Source of the DNA: Streptomyces sp. A1136
GTDB taxonomy: Bacteria; Actinomycetota; Actinomycetes; Streptomycetales; Streptomycetaceae
Direction: 5' to 3'
NCBI RefSeq assembly: GCF_004795055.1
Contig: NZ_SSBJ01000021.1
Location: 1 to 64,000, forward strand
Length of the DNA stretch: 64,000 bases
This document shows positions 16,787 to 25,354 of this stretch, piece by piece. The notes below the pieces were generated by a model. That model was not told the origin of the DNA, did no database searches, and was given only the letters and a program-made list of their open reading frames with translations. How positions within the stretch are numbered: the first letter of the stretch is position 1; each line of letters starts with the position of its first letter. The position numbers and the translations under genes are program-made.

Positions 16787-16878
16787 GTTTTCGGCAGGCC
16801 AACTTCCGCGAAATTGGCGGGATTCGGGGGGATACCTGTGGCTGGTGCGGCCGCCAGGGGCCGTCCTACTCTCTGGTC

Positions 16879-17811
16879 ATGGAGCTTGAGGTGAGGCACC
16901 TGCGCGCACTGTGCGCCATCGCCGACGCCGGCAGCCTGCACAAGGCCGCGCGGCAGCTCGGCGTGAGCCAGCCCTCCCTCACGACGCAGCTCCGCCGGAT
17001 CGAACGGGCCCTGGAGGGCGAGCTGTTCCTCCGCGAGAGGACCGGCTGCCGGCCCACGCCGTTCGGCCGTACCGTACTGGGCCGGGCCCGACCCCTGCTG
17101 GCCGAGATGGCCGCTCTGGTCGCCGACGCCCGCGCGGTCGCCCGCGGGCCGCGCCTGCGGATCGGCTCGACGGCCAGCCGGGCCCTGCCGGGCTGGTTGC
17201 GCAGACTGCACCGGCGCGCGCCCGAGACGGAAACCTCGCTGGTGGTCGACGTGTCGGCCAACGCCCTGCTGCGGATGGTGGAGGCGGGACAACTGGACGT
17301 GGCCTTCGTGCACGAGGTCGAGGGGTGCCCGCTGCGGGTGCCGCCGGGGCTGGAGGTGCGCGTCCTGATGGAGCGCGAGCCGCAGTTCGTGTCCATGTCC
17401 CGGGACCATCCCGCCGCGCGCAGGCCGGTGGTGGAGTTACGGGAACTCGCCGCGGACCGCTGGACGGTCGACCCGTCGGTGGACGGCGAATGGGACGGAC
17501 TGCGGCGGGTCTTCGCGGGCGCCGGGGTGGACCCGCCGGTGCTGCACGCCGATTACCACACCGCGGCGTCGCTGATCGTCTCCGGCGAGGCGGTCGCCCC
17601 CTGCCAGCCGACCTCCGTACCCCGCGACGACATGGCGATCCGGCCGCTCTCGGGCGACCCCCTCGCCGTGCGGCTGCTGCTGGCGAGCCGGCCGGGCGCG
17701 CACGGCGAGGTGTACGAGGACCTCCGCGCCGCCTATCGCGAGGCCGCCCTGCGCACCCCGCCCTACCGGGCGTGGCTCCACCACCACGGAAGCCCGCTGC
17801 TGGCCGCGTAG
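16879..17811 (+). CDS. LysR-family transcriptional regulator of snapalysin (SnpR-like)
   Basis: 310 aa. The N-terminal winged HTH reads VRHLRALCAIADAGSLHKAARQLGVSQPSLTTQLRRIE, the standard LysR pattern, then a periplasmic-binding-like effector domain (about 90-295). It is divergent from snpA, and LysR activators in this position (SnpR/MprR) drive snapalysin expression. The ATG at 16879 begins MELEVRHLRALC, the canonical start. The inducer is unknown. The next gene downstream begins 215 bp later after an unrelated promoter. Confidence 0.92.
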   Translation: MELEVRHLRALCAIADAGSLHKAARQLGVSQPSLTTQLRRIERALEGELFLRERTGCRPTPFGRTVLGRARPLLAEMAALVADARAVARGPRLRIGSTASRALPGWLRRLHRRAPETETSLVVDVSANALLRMVEAGQLDVAFVHEVEGCPLRVPPGLEVRVLMEREPQFVSMSRDHPAARRPVVELRELAADRWTVDPSVDGEWDGLRRVFAGAGVDPPVLHADYHTAASLIVSGEAVAPCQPTSVPRDDMAIRPLSGDPLAVRLLLASRPGAHGEVYEDLRAAYREAALRTPPYRAWLHHHGSPLLAA

Positions 17812-17946
17812 CCCGTGCCCGGCCCCGTGCGCCGGCCCTCCCGCCCCACCTCTTCCCTCCCTGCGCCCCGGACCCCGTCCGGTCCTCGTGCTGCCCGCCC
17901 ACGGGCCGGCGCCGCGCCGTGTCGGCCGCTTGACTTCGCCGATCCG

Positions 17947-17979
17947 CGATATATCGTGTTCTGTAGAAGACGCGATATG
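17947..17979. promoter_or_regulatory. Palindromic operator-like region upstream of the DUF4097-padR operon
   Basis: A perfect 10-bp palindrome cgatatatcg (17947-17956) is followed 14 bp later by a half site cgcgatatg (17971-17979). The AT-rich CGATAT words stand out in GC-rich DNA, 48-80 bp upstream of the first start codon. Autoregulation by the PadR protein of the operon is the likely reading. Confidence 0.6.
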
Positions 17980-18026
17980 TTGCGAGCGTCGAGCCCGTCC
18001 GTGCGCCCACGAGGAGGATCAGAACC

Positions 18027-18956
18027 ATGGCAGAGCAGATGACGTGGTCCGTCGCCGAACCGCAGAAGCTCACCTTCGAGCAGCCGGTGAGGGAACTCCG
18101 CGTCCGCGTCGTCGGCGGCACCGTGAACGTGGTCGCCGCCGCCGACGAGGGCCCCGCCCGGCTCGAAGTGGCCGAGGTCAGCGGGCCTCCCCTGCACGTC
18201 GTACAGGAGGGCGGAACGCTCACCCTCTCCTACGAGGACCTCCCCTGGAACGGTTCCCAGGGCTTCAAGAAGTGGTTCGAGGGCAAGCCCTGGAAGGCCT
18301 GGTCCGGCAGCTCCGCCGACGGCCGCAAGGCCTGGGAGCGCAGCGCCGCCGTCACCCTCACCGTCCCCGCCGCCACGGTCGTCCAACTGGCCACCGTCAG
18401 CGCGACCACCTTCGTCTCCGGCATCGGCGGAGCCACCGACGTCAACGGCGTCAGCGGCGACACGACCCTGGTGGGCCTCTCCGGCAAGGTGAAGGCCAAC
18501 ACGGTGTCCGGCAGCGTCGAGGCGCAGTCCGTGACCGGCGAGTTCGCCTTCCACTCCGTCTCCGGCGGCCTGACCGTCGTCGACGGCGCGGGCGGCAGCG
18601 TACGGGCCGACTCGGTCAGCGGTGACATGCTCATCGACCTCGTACTCGACCCGGCCGACGCGCGCCCCGTCGACATCTCGCTGAACTCCGTCTCCGGACA
18701 GGTGGCGATCCGCCTCCCGCACCCCGCCGACGCCCGTGTGGAGGCCAACACCGCCACCGGCGGCGTCTCCAACGCCTTCGAGGACCTCAGGGTCACCGGA
18801 CAGTGGGCCGCCAAGCGGATCACCGGCACGCTCGGCGCCGGTACCGGGACGCTGCGCGCCACCACCGTCTCCGGCGCCATCGCCCTGCTGCGCCGCCCGG
18901 CGGCCGACAGCCCCGATGCCGCCGCCCCGCTCGCGCTCGACAAGAAGGTGCTCTGA
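18027..18956 (+). CDS. DUF4097 beta-strand repeat protein
   Basis: 309 aa without signal peptide or membrane segment. From about residue 110 on there is a run of short SG-containing strand repeats (VSGDTTLVGLSGKVKANTVSG, VTGEFAFHSVSGG, VSGDMLIDL, VSGQVAIRL, VSGAIALL), the DUF4097 beta-solenoid-like fold. GAGGAGG ten bases upstream supports the ATG at 18027. It is one base apart from the padR gene, so both are co-transcribed. In other bacteria DUF4097 proteins are linked to membrane-stress modules of the LiaG/PspC type. Here the regulatory partner is PadR. Biochemical role unknown. Confidence 0.88.
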   Translation: MAEQMTWSVAEPQKLTFEQPVRELRVRVVGGTVNVVAAADEGPARLEVAEVSGPPLHVVQEGGTLTLSYEDLPWNGSQGFKKWFEGKPWKAWSGSSADGRKAWERSAAVTLTVPAATVVQLATVSATTFVSGIGGATDVNGVSGDTTLVGLSGKVKANTVSGSVEAQSVTGEFAFHSVSGGLTVVDGAGGSVRADSVSGDMLIDLVLDPADARPVDISLNSVSGQVAIRLPHPADARVEANTATGGVSNAFEDLRVTGQWAAKRITGTLGAGTGTLRATTVSGAIALLRRPAADSPDAAAPLALDKKVL

Positions 18957-18957
18957 C

Positions 18958-19878
18958 ATGCCGCCCGTCTTCGCCCACGGACGTCTGCGCCTCTACCTGC
19001 TCAAGCTGCTGGACGAGGCCCCGCGCCACGGCTACGAGGTGATCCGGCTGCTGGAGGAGCGGTTCCAGGGGCTGTACGCGCCCTCCGCGGGCACGGTGTA
19101 CCCGCGCCTGGCCAAACTGGAGGCGGAGGGGCTGGTCACGTACGCCACCGAGGGCGGGCGCAAGGTGTACTCCATCACCGAGGCGGGCCGCGCCGAACTC
19201 GCCGACCGGGGCGGGGAACTCGCCGACCTGGAACTGGAGATCCGCGACTCGGTCTCCGAACTGGCCGCCGAGATCCGCGACGACGTCCGGGGCGCCGCGG
19301 GGGACCTGCGGCGCGAGATGCGGGCGGCGGCCGCCTCGGCGACGGCCACCCAGGTCGAGGACGAGGGCTGGAAGGCGGCCAAGGAGGAGCTCCGCAAGGC
19401 GAAGGCGGAGTGGAAGGAGCAGGCGCGGCGGGCGAAGGACGAGAGCCGCCGGGCGCGCGAGGAGGCGCAGCAGGCCCGCCGCCAGGCCAAGGAGGCCCAG
19501 GAGCGGGCGCGCGAGGAGGTCCAGCGCATCGCGAGCCAGTTGCAGGAGCAGTTCGCCAAGTCCGGCGGGGTGCTCGGCAGCCTGGCCGGCGCGTGGCTGG
19601 GTGGCTCGGGTGGGCACGCCGGTGCCGGTGCCGGGGCGGGTGGGGGTACGCACGCGGGCGCGCCGACCGCCGGGGCGGGGGCCGGCTGGGCCGAGGACCT
19701 GGCCCCGACGGCCGACCCCGTCCGGGACCTGGACCGGCTGCTCGACCGCTTCCGCGACGACGTCAGGGACGCGGCCCGTGACCACGGGGTGTCCCCGGCG
19801 CAACTGGCCGAGGCCCGGGCCCACCTGGCCGCGGCGGCGAACCGGGTGACGGCGGCGCTCCGCCCGGACCAGGCGTAG
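18958..19878 (+). CDS. PadR-family regulator with a long coiled-coil and Gly/Ala-rich tail
   Basis: 306 aa. Residues 1-90 are a PadR winged HTH (LRLYLLKLLDEAPRHGYEVI, APSAGTVYPRLAKLEAEGLV). PadR proteins usually stop by 110-200 residues. This one continues with a charged helical stretch (about 100-205, many E/K/R/A heptads such as ARRAKDESRRAREEAQQARR), a Gly/Ala-rich linker and a final helical DPVRDLDRLLDRFRDDVRDA segment. The extra part may oligomerise or contact the DUF4097 partner encoded one base upstream. Probable repressor of its own operon through the palindromes at 17947-17979. Confidence 0.9.
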   Translation: MPPVFAHGRLRLYLLKLLDEAPRHGYEVIRLLEERFQGLYAPSAGTVYPRLAKLEAEGLVTYATEGGRKVYSITEAGRAELADRGGELADLELEIRDSVSELAAEIRDDVRGAAGDLRREMRAAAASATATQVEDEGWKAAKEELRKAKAEWKEQARRAKDESRRAREEAQQARRQAKEAQERAREEVQRIASQLQEQFAKSGGVLGSLAGAWLGGSGGHAGAGAGAGGGTHAGAPTAGAGAGWAEDLAPTADPVRDLDRLLDRFRDDVRDAARDHGVSPAQLAEARAHLAAAANRVTAALRPDQA

Positions 19879-20207
19879 GGCACGGCCCCACGGGGTCGCG
19901 GTCGGGCCCCCTCGCCGCGCTCGGAACTCCCCGGGGCCCCGCCGGGCCCCCGCGCCTCAATGCCCGGCGAGGATGGTTCGCGGTGCCGCCCCGGCCTCCC
20001 GCCTCGAACGCCGGTGGGCCGGGTTGTGCCGGCCCACCGGGTTGTGCCCGGCGGGGTGGGCCGGCCGGTTCGGGCCCGGCCCACCGACGGCTTGGGGCCT
20101 TGCCCCCGGCCCGGCGCCGGGAACGCCGGCGGGCCGGTTCGGGGGGCCGCCCCGGCCCCGCCCCGGCCCCCGCCTCGAACGCCGGTCGGACGGGCCGTGG
20201 GGGAGGG
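19879..20207. other. 329-bp GC-rich intergenic region with repeats
   Basis: Between convergent padR and dehydrogenase genes. The 14-mer gcctcgaacgccgg occurs at 20001-20014 and 20172-20185, with a variant at 20116-20129, and several gggccgg words repeat around them. No coding signal is convincing. It also holds the hairpin described separately. Confidence 0.6.
20011..20040. terminator. Hairpin between padR and the dehydrogenase
   Basis: A perfect 12-bp stem (20011-20022 with 20029-20040) around a 6-nt loop between two convergent genes. Confidence 0.65.
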
Positions 20208-21170
20208 TCAGACGGTGAGGACGATCTTGCCGAAGAGGTCGCCCGAGGCGAGCTTCTCGAAGCCCTCGCGGGCGCGCTCCAGGGGGAGGACCTCGTCGAT
20301 CACGGGACGGACGCCGGTGGCCGCGCAGAACGCCAGGAGGTCCTCCAACTCGTCCTTCGAGCCCATCGTGGAGCCCACCACCTTCAGCTCCAGGAAGAAG
20401 ATCCGCGTCAGCTCCGCGTGCGCCGGCCTGTCGCCGCTCGTCGCGCCGGAGATGACGAGCGTGCCGCCGGGGCGCAGGGACTTCACCGAATGCGACCAGG
20501 TGGCCGCGCCCACCGTCTCGATGACGGCGTCCACCCGCCGGGGCAGCCGCGCGCCCGGCTCGTACGCCTCCACCGCGCCCAGCTCGACCGCGCGCTTGCG
20601 CTTCGCCTCGTCGCGACTCGTGGCGAAGACCCGCAGGCCGGCCGCCTTGCCGAGGACGATCGCGGCGGTGGCGACGCCGCCGCCCGCGCCCTGCACGAGG
20701 ACTGAGTCGCCCGGGCGTACCCCGGCGTTGGTGAACAGCATCCGGTAGGCCGTCAGCCAGGCCGTCGGCAGGCAGGCGGCTTCCTCGAAGGACAGCTCGG
20801 CGGGCTTGCGCAGCACGTTCCAGGCGGGGACGGTCACCTGTTCCGCGAAGGTTCCCTGGTAGCGCTCGGTCAGGATCGACCGGGGCTCGTCCGGGCCGAC
20901 CCCGTGACCGCTCTGGCCGATCACGGAGTGCAGGACGACCTCGTTGCCGTCCTGGTCGGTGCCGGCCGCGTCACAGCCGAGGATCATCGGGAGTTTGTCC
21001 TCGCCGAGACCCACCCCGCGCAGCGACCACAGGTCGTGGTGGTTGAGGGAGGCGGCCTTGACGTTGACGGTCACCCAGCCGGGGCGGGCCCCGGGAGCCG
21101 GGCGCTCGCCCAGTTCAAGGCCGTTCAGCGGCTGGTCGCGGTCGATTCGGGCGGCATAGGCAGCGAACAT
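20208..21170 (-). CDS. Zinc-binding-dehydrogenase superfamily oxidoreductase (quinone reductase-like MDR)
   Basis: 320 aa, medium-chain dehydrogenase/reductase. The N-terminal GroES-like domain contains LNHHDLWSLRGVGLGEDKLPMILGCDAAG and the cofactor loop is VLVQGAGGGVATAAIVLGKAAG. The catalytic-zinc Cys/Glu set of alcohol dehydrogenases is not obvious, which favours the zinc-independent quinone-oxidoreductase-like group using NADPH. The ATG at 21170 gives MFAAYAARIDRDQPLNGLE, a normal start. Malic enzyme lies upstream on the same strand, but 512 bp away behind a terminator, so this is a separate unit. Substrate unknown. Confidence 0.88.
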   Translation of the reverse strand: MFAAYAARIDRDQPLNGLELGERPAPGARPGWVTVNVKAASLNHHDLWSLRGVGLGEDKLPMILGCDAAGTDQDGNEVVLHSVIGQSGHGVGPDEPRSILTERYQGTFAEQVTVPAWNVLRKPAELSFEEAACLPTAWLTAYRMLFTNAGVRPGDSVLVQGAGGGVATAAIVLGKAAGLRVFATSRDEAKRKRAVELGAVEAYEPGARLPRRVDAVIETVGAATWSHSVKSLRPGGTLVISGATSGDRPAHAELTRIFFLELKVVGSTMGSKDELEDLLAFCAATGVRPVIDEVLPLERAREGFEKLASGDLFGKIVLTV

Positions 21171-21682
21171 GCCGCGACGCTACCGCCCGGTAGCGCGCGG
21201 GGCCACCCCTGTCGGGGCGCCGGGGGTGAGGCCTTCGTCGCAGTCTCCCGCCGGCCGATACATGGGGGGCGGGAACCGGACAAGGGTATTTCCGCGTCTG
21301 GAACGGGCGGCGTGTCACGCCCGTCCGGAAGGAATGACCCACTCCTCAACTGCCACCCGTACCAGCCGGTTTGGTGTCTTCGGGCAGCGAACCGGAATGT
21401 CAGGACGGCCCGAGATCGGGGGTAACATTCTGGCCATGCGGCGCGCTCACCATGAGCCTGTCATTGGCGCCGCGGTTCTCTTCGTGTGGTCGGTGCGTCG
21501 CTTTCCCGCGCGTCCGGGCCCACGACAGGCGCGGCGACCCCTCCCGGTTCGGGGGCCAGGAGGGTGCGTCCGCGGCCCGGTGTCCGTCATGGCGGGAACA
21601 GGGGAAAACGGGAAGGGCCCGGCCGGATGGATCATCAGGCCGGGCCCTTGCCCGTACGTCACACGTGTGGCCGAAGCGGCGG
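21171..21682. other. 512-bp intergenic region upstream of the MDR oxidoreductase
   Basis: No gene I can support. Open frames here lack a ribosome-binding site and family likeness. A promoter-like word taacat at about 21422-21427 precedes an ATG at 21436 on the + strand. The malic-enzyme terminator occupies 21613-21649. Confidence 0.5.
21613..21649. terminator. Terminator of the malic-enzyme gene
   Basis: A perfect 12-bp stem (21613-21624 with 21638-21649), 34 bp past the stop codon of the minus-strand gene. Confidence 0.85.
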
Positions 21683-22885
21683 TCAGGCGAGCCGGGCCAC
21701 GCCGTCCGCCTTCGCGGCGGCGGCGACCGCGGCCGCGACGGCCTCGGCGACGCGCTCGTCGAACGGCGACGGGATCACGTAGTCGGCGGCGAGCTCGTCA
21801 CCCACGACGCCCGCGATGGCGTCGGCGGCGGCGATCTTCATGCCTTCGGTGATCCGGGTCGCGCGGACCTTGAGGGCGCCCGCGAAGATGCCCGGGAAGG
21901 CCAGCACGTTGTTGATCTGGTTCGGGAAGTCCGACCGGCCGGTGGCCACGACCGCCGCGTACTTGTGCGCGACGTCGGGGTGGACCTCCGGGTTCGGGTT
22001 GGCCATGGCGAACACGAAGCAGTCCTTCGCCATGGTCGCCACCGCCTCCTCGGGGACCGTGCCACCGGAGACGCCGATGAAGACGTCCGCGCCGACGAGG
22101 GCCGCTTCCAGGGGGCCGGACTGACCGGTCTTGTTCGTCAGGCCCGCGATCTCGGCCTTGACGTCCGTCAGGTCCGAGCGGTCCGCCGAGACGACGCCCT
22201 TGCGGTCGGTGACGCACACGTCGCCGATGCCCGCGTCCACCAGGATCTTGGCGATGGCGATGCCCGCCGCGCCGGCGCCCGAGATCACGGCTCGCAGGTC
22301 GCCGAGGGTGCGGCCGGTGAGCTTCGCCGCGTTGCGCAGGGCGGCCAGCGTCACGATGGCCGTGCCGTGCTGGTCGTCGTGGAAGATCGGGATGTCCAGG
22401 GCTTCCTGGAGCCGGCGCTCGATCTCGAAGCAACGGGGGGCGGAGATGTCCTCCAGGTTCACCCCGCCGAAGGACGGCGCGAGACGGATGACCGTCTCGA
22501 TGATCTCGTCCGTGTCTTTGGTGGCGAGCGCGATCGGGACCGCGTCCACTCCACCGAACTGCTTGAACAGGATGGCCTTGCCCTCCATCACCGGGAGGGA
22601 GGCCTCGGGACCGATGTCCCCGAGGCCCAGCACGGCCGTGCCGTCGGTGACGACGGCGACCACGTTGGACTTCCACGTGTACTCGTTGACGAGTTCCGGA
22701 TTCTCCGCGATGGCGCTGCAGACCTTCGCCACGCCGGGCGTGTACGCGAGGGACAGGTCGTCCTTGTCGCGGACCGGCACGGTGGCCTGCACGGCCATCT
22801 TGCCGCCCCGGTGCAGTGCGAACACCGCGTCGGGGTTGTTGTCCGTCACGCTGTCGCTGCGAGGATTGACGATCTCCGCTGCCAC
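21683..22885 (-). CDS. NAD(P)-dependent malic enzyme
   Basis: 400 aa, the short bacterial form of malic enzyme (malate to pyruvate, CO2 and reduced cofactor). The N-terminal catalytic domain has SLAYTPGVAKVC and VTDGTAVLGLGDIGP, with FHDDQHGTAIVTLAALRNA carrying metal and substrate ligands. The Rossmann domain has VISGAGAAGIAIAKIL. Cofactor preference cannot be set by eye. The GTG at 22885 follows an AAGGGG ribosome-binding site and gives VAAEIVNPRSDSVTDNN. It connects the TCA cycle to pyruvate, and in streptomycetes supports lipid and antibiotic supply. Confidence 0.95.
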   Translation of the reverse strand: MAAEIVNPRSDSVTDNNPDAVFALHRGGKMAVQATVPVRDKDDLSLAYTPGVAKVCSAIAENPELVNEYTWKSNVVAVVTDGTAVLGLGDIGPEASLPVMEGKAILFKQFGGVDAVPIALATKDTDEIIETVIRLAPSFGGVNLEDISAPRCFEIERRLQEALDIPIFHDDQHGTAIVTLAALRNAAKLTGRTLGDLRAVISGAGAAGIAIAKILVDAGIGDVCVTDRKGVVSADRSDLTDVKAEIAGLTNKTGQSGPLEAALVGADVFIGVSGGTVPEEAVATMAKDCFVFAMANPNPEVHPDVAHKYAAVVATGRSDFPNQINNVLAFPGIFAGALKVRATRITEGMKIAAADAIAGVVGDELAADYVIPSPFDERVAEAVAAAVAAAAKADGVARLA

Positions 22886-23410
22886 TTGTTTGACCCCTTA
22901 AGTCTTTAATCGTTGAGGGTGACCACTCCTGGTTAAGGGGTGGGCGGGCACCGCGTCCGTCTCCGCATCGACGGGTTCGGCCCGCCTCCGCGAAGGGGAG
23001 GTTCGTACGCGCGGGCGCGCCGCACGCGCGCCCTGAGCCCCGGATGAGGGGTGTAAGGATCTGTTCTACCTGAAAAACGGCCCCCCGGACGAGTCGATTG
23101 CCTCACGTTCGCAGGTCTCTTGCCCCGGTTTCGGCGGAAAGTCCGGACGTTGGTGTCCGATAGACGAGACCGACAGTAAAAACTGCGGTCAAAGGGCCTG
23201 GTGGCAGTGCATAGTGCGGCCACGCAGCCCGCTCGCCGCAGTCCTGTTGGGAACCCGGGGTCGCCCGTTATCCGATTTTGACCTGACGGCCACCCTGAAT
23301 GTCGTGGTCCGAATGGCAAGATGCCGTAATCACACAAGGTCGCTGCACTCGATGGTGCGTGCCCGACCGTTCTCGGATGCTTTTTTCCCCACTGCCGGAG
23401 GAACCAGCTC
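22886..23410. other. 525-bp divergent control region, malic enzyme and amino-acid ABC operon
   Basis: Both flanking genes point away, so both promoters must lie here. I see no gene. The right half is clearly less GC rich (for example around 23265-23330), and a TTGACC word at 23278-23283 could be a -35 element for the ABC operon, but no convincing -10 pairs with it. Confidence 0.5.
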
Positions 23411-24367
23411 ATGACCGCAAGCACCACCCGTCGTACGACCGCCGCACGGTCCCGGATCGCCGCGGTCGGCGCGATCGCGGTCGCCGGCGCCCTGATCCTC
23501 ACCGGCTGTGGCGACCAGACCAAGGGCGGCTCGGGCGACGGCGCCTCGACCGGTACCAAGTCCAGCAGCGCCCCCCTCTTCTCGGCCCTGCCGAAGAAGA
23601 TCCAGGACGCCGGTGTCATCAAGGTCGGTACCGACTCCGCGTACGCCCCGATGGAATTCGTCGAGAACGGCAAGATCGTCGGTGTGGACCCCGACATCGC
23701 GGACGCGCTCGGCAAGCAGCTCGGTGTGAAGGTCCAGTTCACCGCGGGCACCTTCGACGGTCTGATCACCTCGATCTACACCGGCCGCGAAGACGCGATC
23801 ATGTCCTCCATCACGGACAACAAGCAGCGCCAGGAGGGCCTGGACGACAAGGGCCAGAAGATCGGAAAGGGCATCGACTTCGTCGACTACTTCTCCTCCG
23901 GTCTCTCGCTCCTGGTCAAGAAGGGCAACCCCGAGGGCATCAAGACCCTGGACGACCTGTGCGGCAAGACCGTCGCCGTCCAGCGCGGCACCACCTACGA
24001 GGACGAGTTCAAGAAGCAGGCCGACAAGTGCGGTGACAAGAAGCTCACCATCCAGGCCTTCGACACCGACGCCGAGGCGCAGACCCGCGTCAAGGCCGGC
24101 GGCGCCGTCGCCGACCTGAACGACTACCCGGTCGCCGCGTACACGGTGAAGACCTCCGGCGGCGGCAACGACTTCGAGATCGCCGGCCAGCAGACCGGCG
24201 TCGGCCTCTTCGGCATCGGCGTCAGCAAGGACAACACGCAGCTGCGCGACGCCCTCAAGCAGGCCCTGGACGCCGCCATCAAGGACGGCTCCTACGGCAA
24301 GGCGCTGGAGAAGTGGAACGTGCAGGACAGTGCAGTCAAGTCCGCGACGGTCAACGCCGGTCAGTAA
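23411..24367 (+). CDS. ABC transporter substrate-binding lipoprotein, polar amino acid (GlnH-like)
   Basis: 318 aa. A lipoprotein signal ends at the lipobox LTGCG (Cys about residue 33), so the mature protein is anchored outside the membrane. The bilobed SBP_bac_3 fold shows IKVGTDSAYAPMEF at its start, VGVDPDIADALGKQLGV, and the NKQRQEGLDFVDYFSSG hinge region; ADLNDYPVAAYTV fits the second lobe. Family members bind glutamine, glutamate or other polar amino acids. GGAGGAACC precedes the ATG at 23411. The permease and ATPase genes follow directly, making a three-gene importer operon. Confidence 0.93.
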   Translation: MTASTTRRTTAARSRIAAVGAIAVAGALILTGCGDQTKGGSGDGASTGTKSSSAPLFSALPKKIQDAGVIKVGTDSAYAPMEFVENGKIVGVDPDIADALGKQLGVKVQFTAGTFDGLITSIYTGREDAIMSSITDNKQRQEGLDDKGQKIGKGIDFVDYFSSGLSLLVKKGNPEGIKTLDDLCGKTVAVQRGTTYEDEFKKQADKCGDKKLTIQAFDTDAEAQTRVKAGGAVADLNDYPVAAYTVKTSGGGNDFEIAGQQTGVGLFGIGVSKDNTQLRDALKQALDAAIKDGSYGKALEKWNVQDSAVKSATVNAGQ

Positions 24368-24403
24368 GTCCCGCGCTCCACGCTCCACTGAAGGGCAGTC
24401 ATT

Positions 24404-25354
24404 GTGACTGACAAGATCGACAAGGGTCCGGCCGCAACCCCGCCGGCCGGACCCGGCGCCTCGGGAACCCCGTACGAGGCGATCAAGGCAATTCCCGTGC
24501 GGCACTACGGCCGCTGGATCAGCGGCGTCATCGTCGTCGCGCTCCTGGCCTGGCTCGTCTACGCCTTCTCCCAGGGCAACGTCATCTGGGCGACGGTCGG
24601 GGACAAGCTCTTCGACCCGGCCGTCCTGAGCGGTCTGTGGAACACGGTGCTCATCAGCGTCGCGGCCATGGCGCTGGGCCTCGTGCTCGGCATCGTCTTC
24701 GCGGTGATGCGCCTGTCCAACAACCCGGTGACCAGTGCCGTCTCCTGGCTCTACATCTGGTTCTTCCGCGGCACCCCGGTGTACGTCCAGCTGCTGGTGT
24801 GGTTCAACCTGTCGCTGATCTTCGAGTACATCAACCTCGGACCGATCTACAAGAACTACACCGTCGCCGTCATGACCCCGTTCATGGTCGCCCTGCTGGG
24901 GCTGGGCCTGAACGAGGGCGCCTACATGGCGGAGATCGTCCGGGCCGGCATCCAGTCCGTCGACGAGGGCCAGACCGAGGCCGCGCACGCGCTCGGCATG
25001 CCCCAGACGAAGACCATGCGACGGATCGTGCTGCCGCAGGCGATGCGGGTGATCATCCCGCCGACCGGCAACGAGTTCATCAACATGCTGAAAACCTCCT
25101 CACTGGTTTCGGCCGTCCAGTACACCGAGCTCCTACGGGCCTCGTCGAACATCGGCAACACGGCCGGTGCCATCATGGAGATGCTGTTCGTGGCATCCAT
25201 CTGGTACCTGGCCCTGACCAGCGTGTTCAGCGTCGGCCAGTACTACCTGGAGCGCCGCTTCGCCCGAGGTTCCACGCGGAGCCTGCCGCCGACGCCGTTC
25301 CAGCGCCTGCGTGCCAACCTCAACATGTTCCGCCGTACGGAGGTCGCGCGATGA
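24404..25354 (+). CDS. Amino-acid ABC transporter permease (HisM/GlnP type)
   Basis: 316 aa. A polar N-terminus (1-40), then five or so membrane segments. The cytoplasmic EAA loop is QTEAAHALGMPQTKTMRRIVLPQAMRVI, which docks on the ATPase, and LWNTVLISVAAMALGLVLGIVFAVM starts the 3-TM family domain. As only one permease is present, it probably works as a homodimer. GTG at 24404; its stop overlaps the next start as ATGA, so the ATPase is translationally coupled. Confidence 0.94.
   Translation: MTDKIDKGPAATPPAGPGASGTPYEAIKAIPVRHYGRWISGVIVVALLAWLVYAFSQGNVIWATVGDKLFDPAVLSGLWNTVLISVAAMALGLVLGIVFAVMRLSNNPVTSAVSWLYIWFFRGTPVYVQLLVWFNLSLIFEYINLGPIYKNYTVAVMTPFMVALLGLGLNEGAYMAEIVRAGIQSVDEGQTEAAHALGMPQTKTMRRIVLPQAMRVIIPPTGNEFINMLKTSSLVSAVQYTELLRASSNIGNTAGAIMEMLFVASIWYLALTSVFSVGQYYLERRFARGSTRSLPPTPFQRLRANLNMFRRTEVAR

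Noticed and set aside
20001..20185. Repeats looking like a CRISPR array
   Set aside because: Only three short, unevenly spaced copies and no cas genes; more like dispersed intergenic repeats.
21436..21681. Small gene beginning at the ATG at 21436
   Set aside because: Promoter-like word upstream but no ribosome-binding site, and the translation shows no motif and runs through the malic-enzyme terminator.
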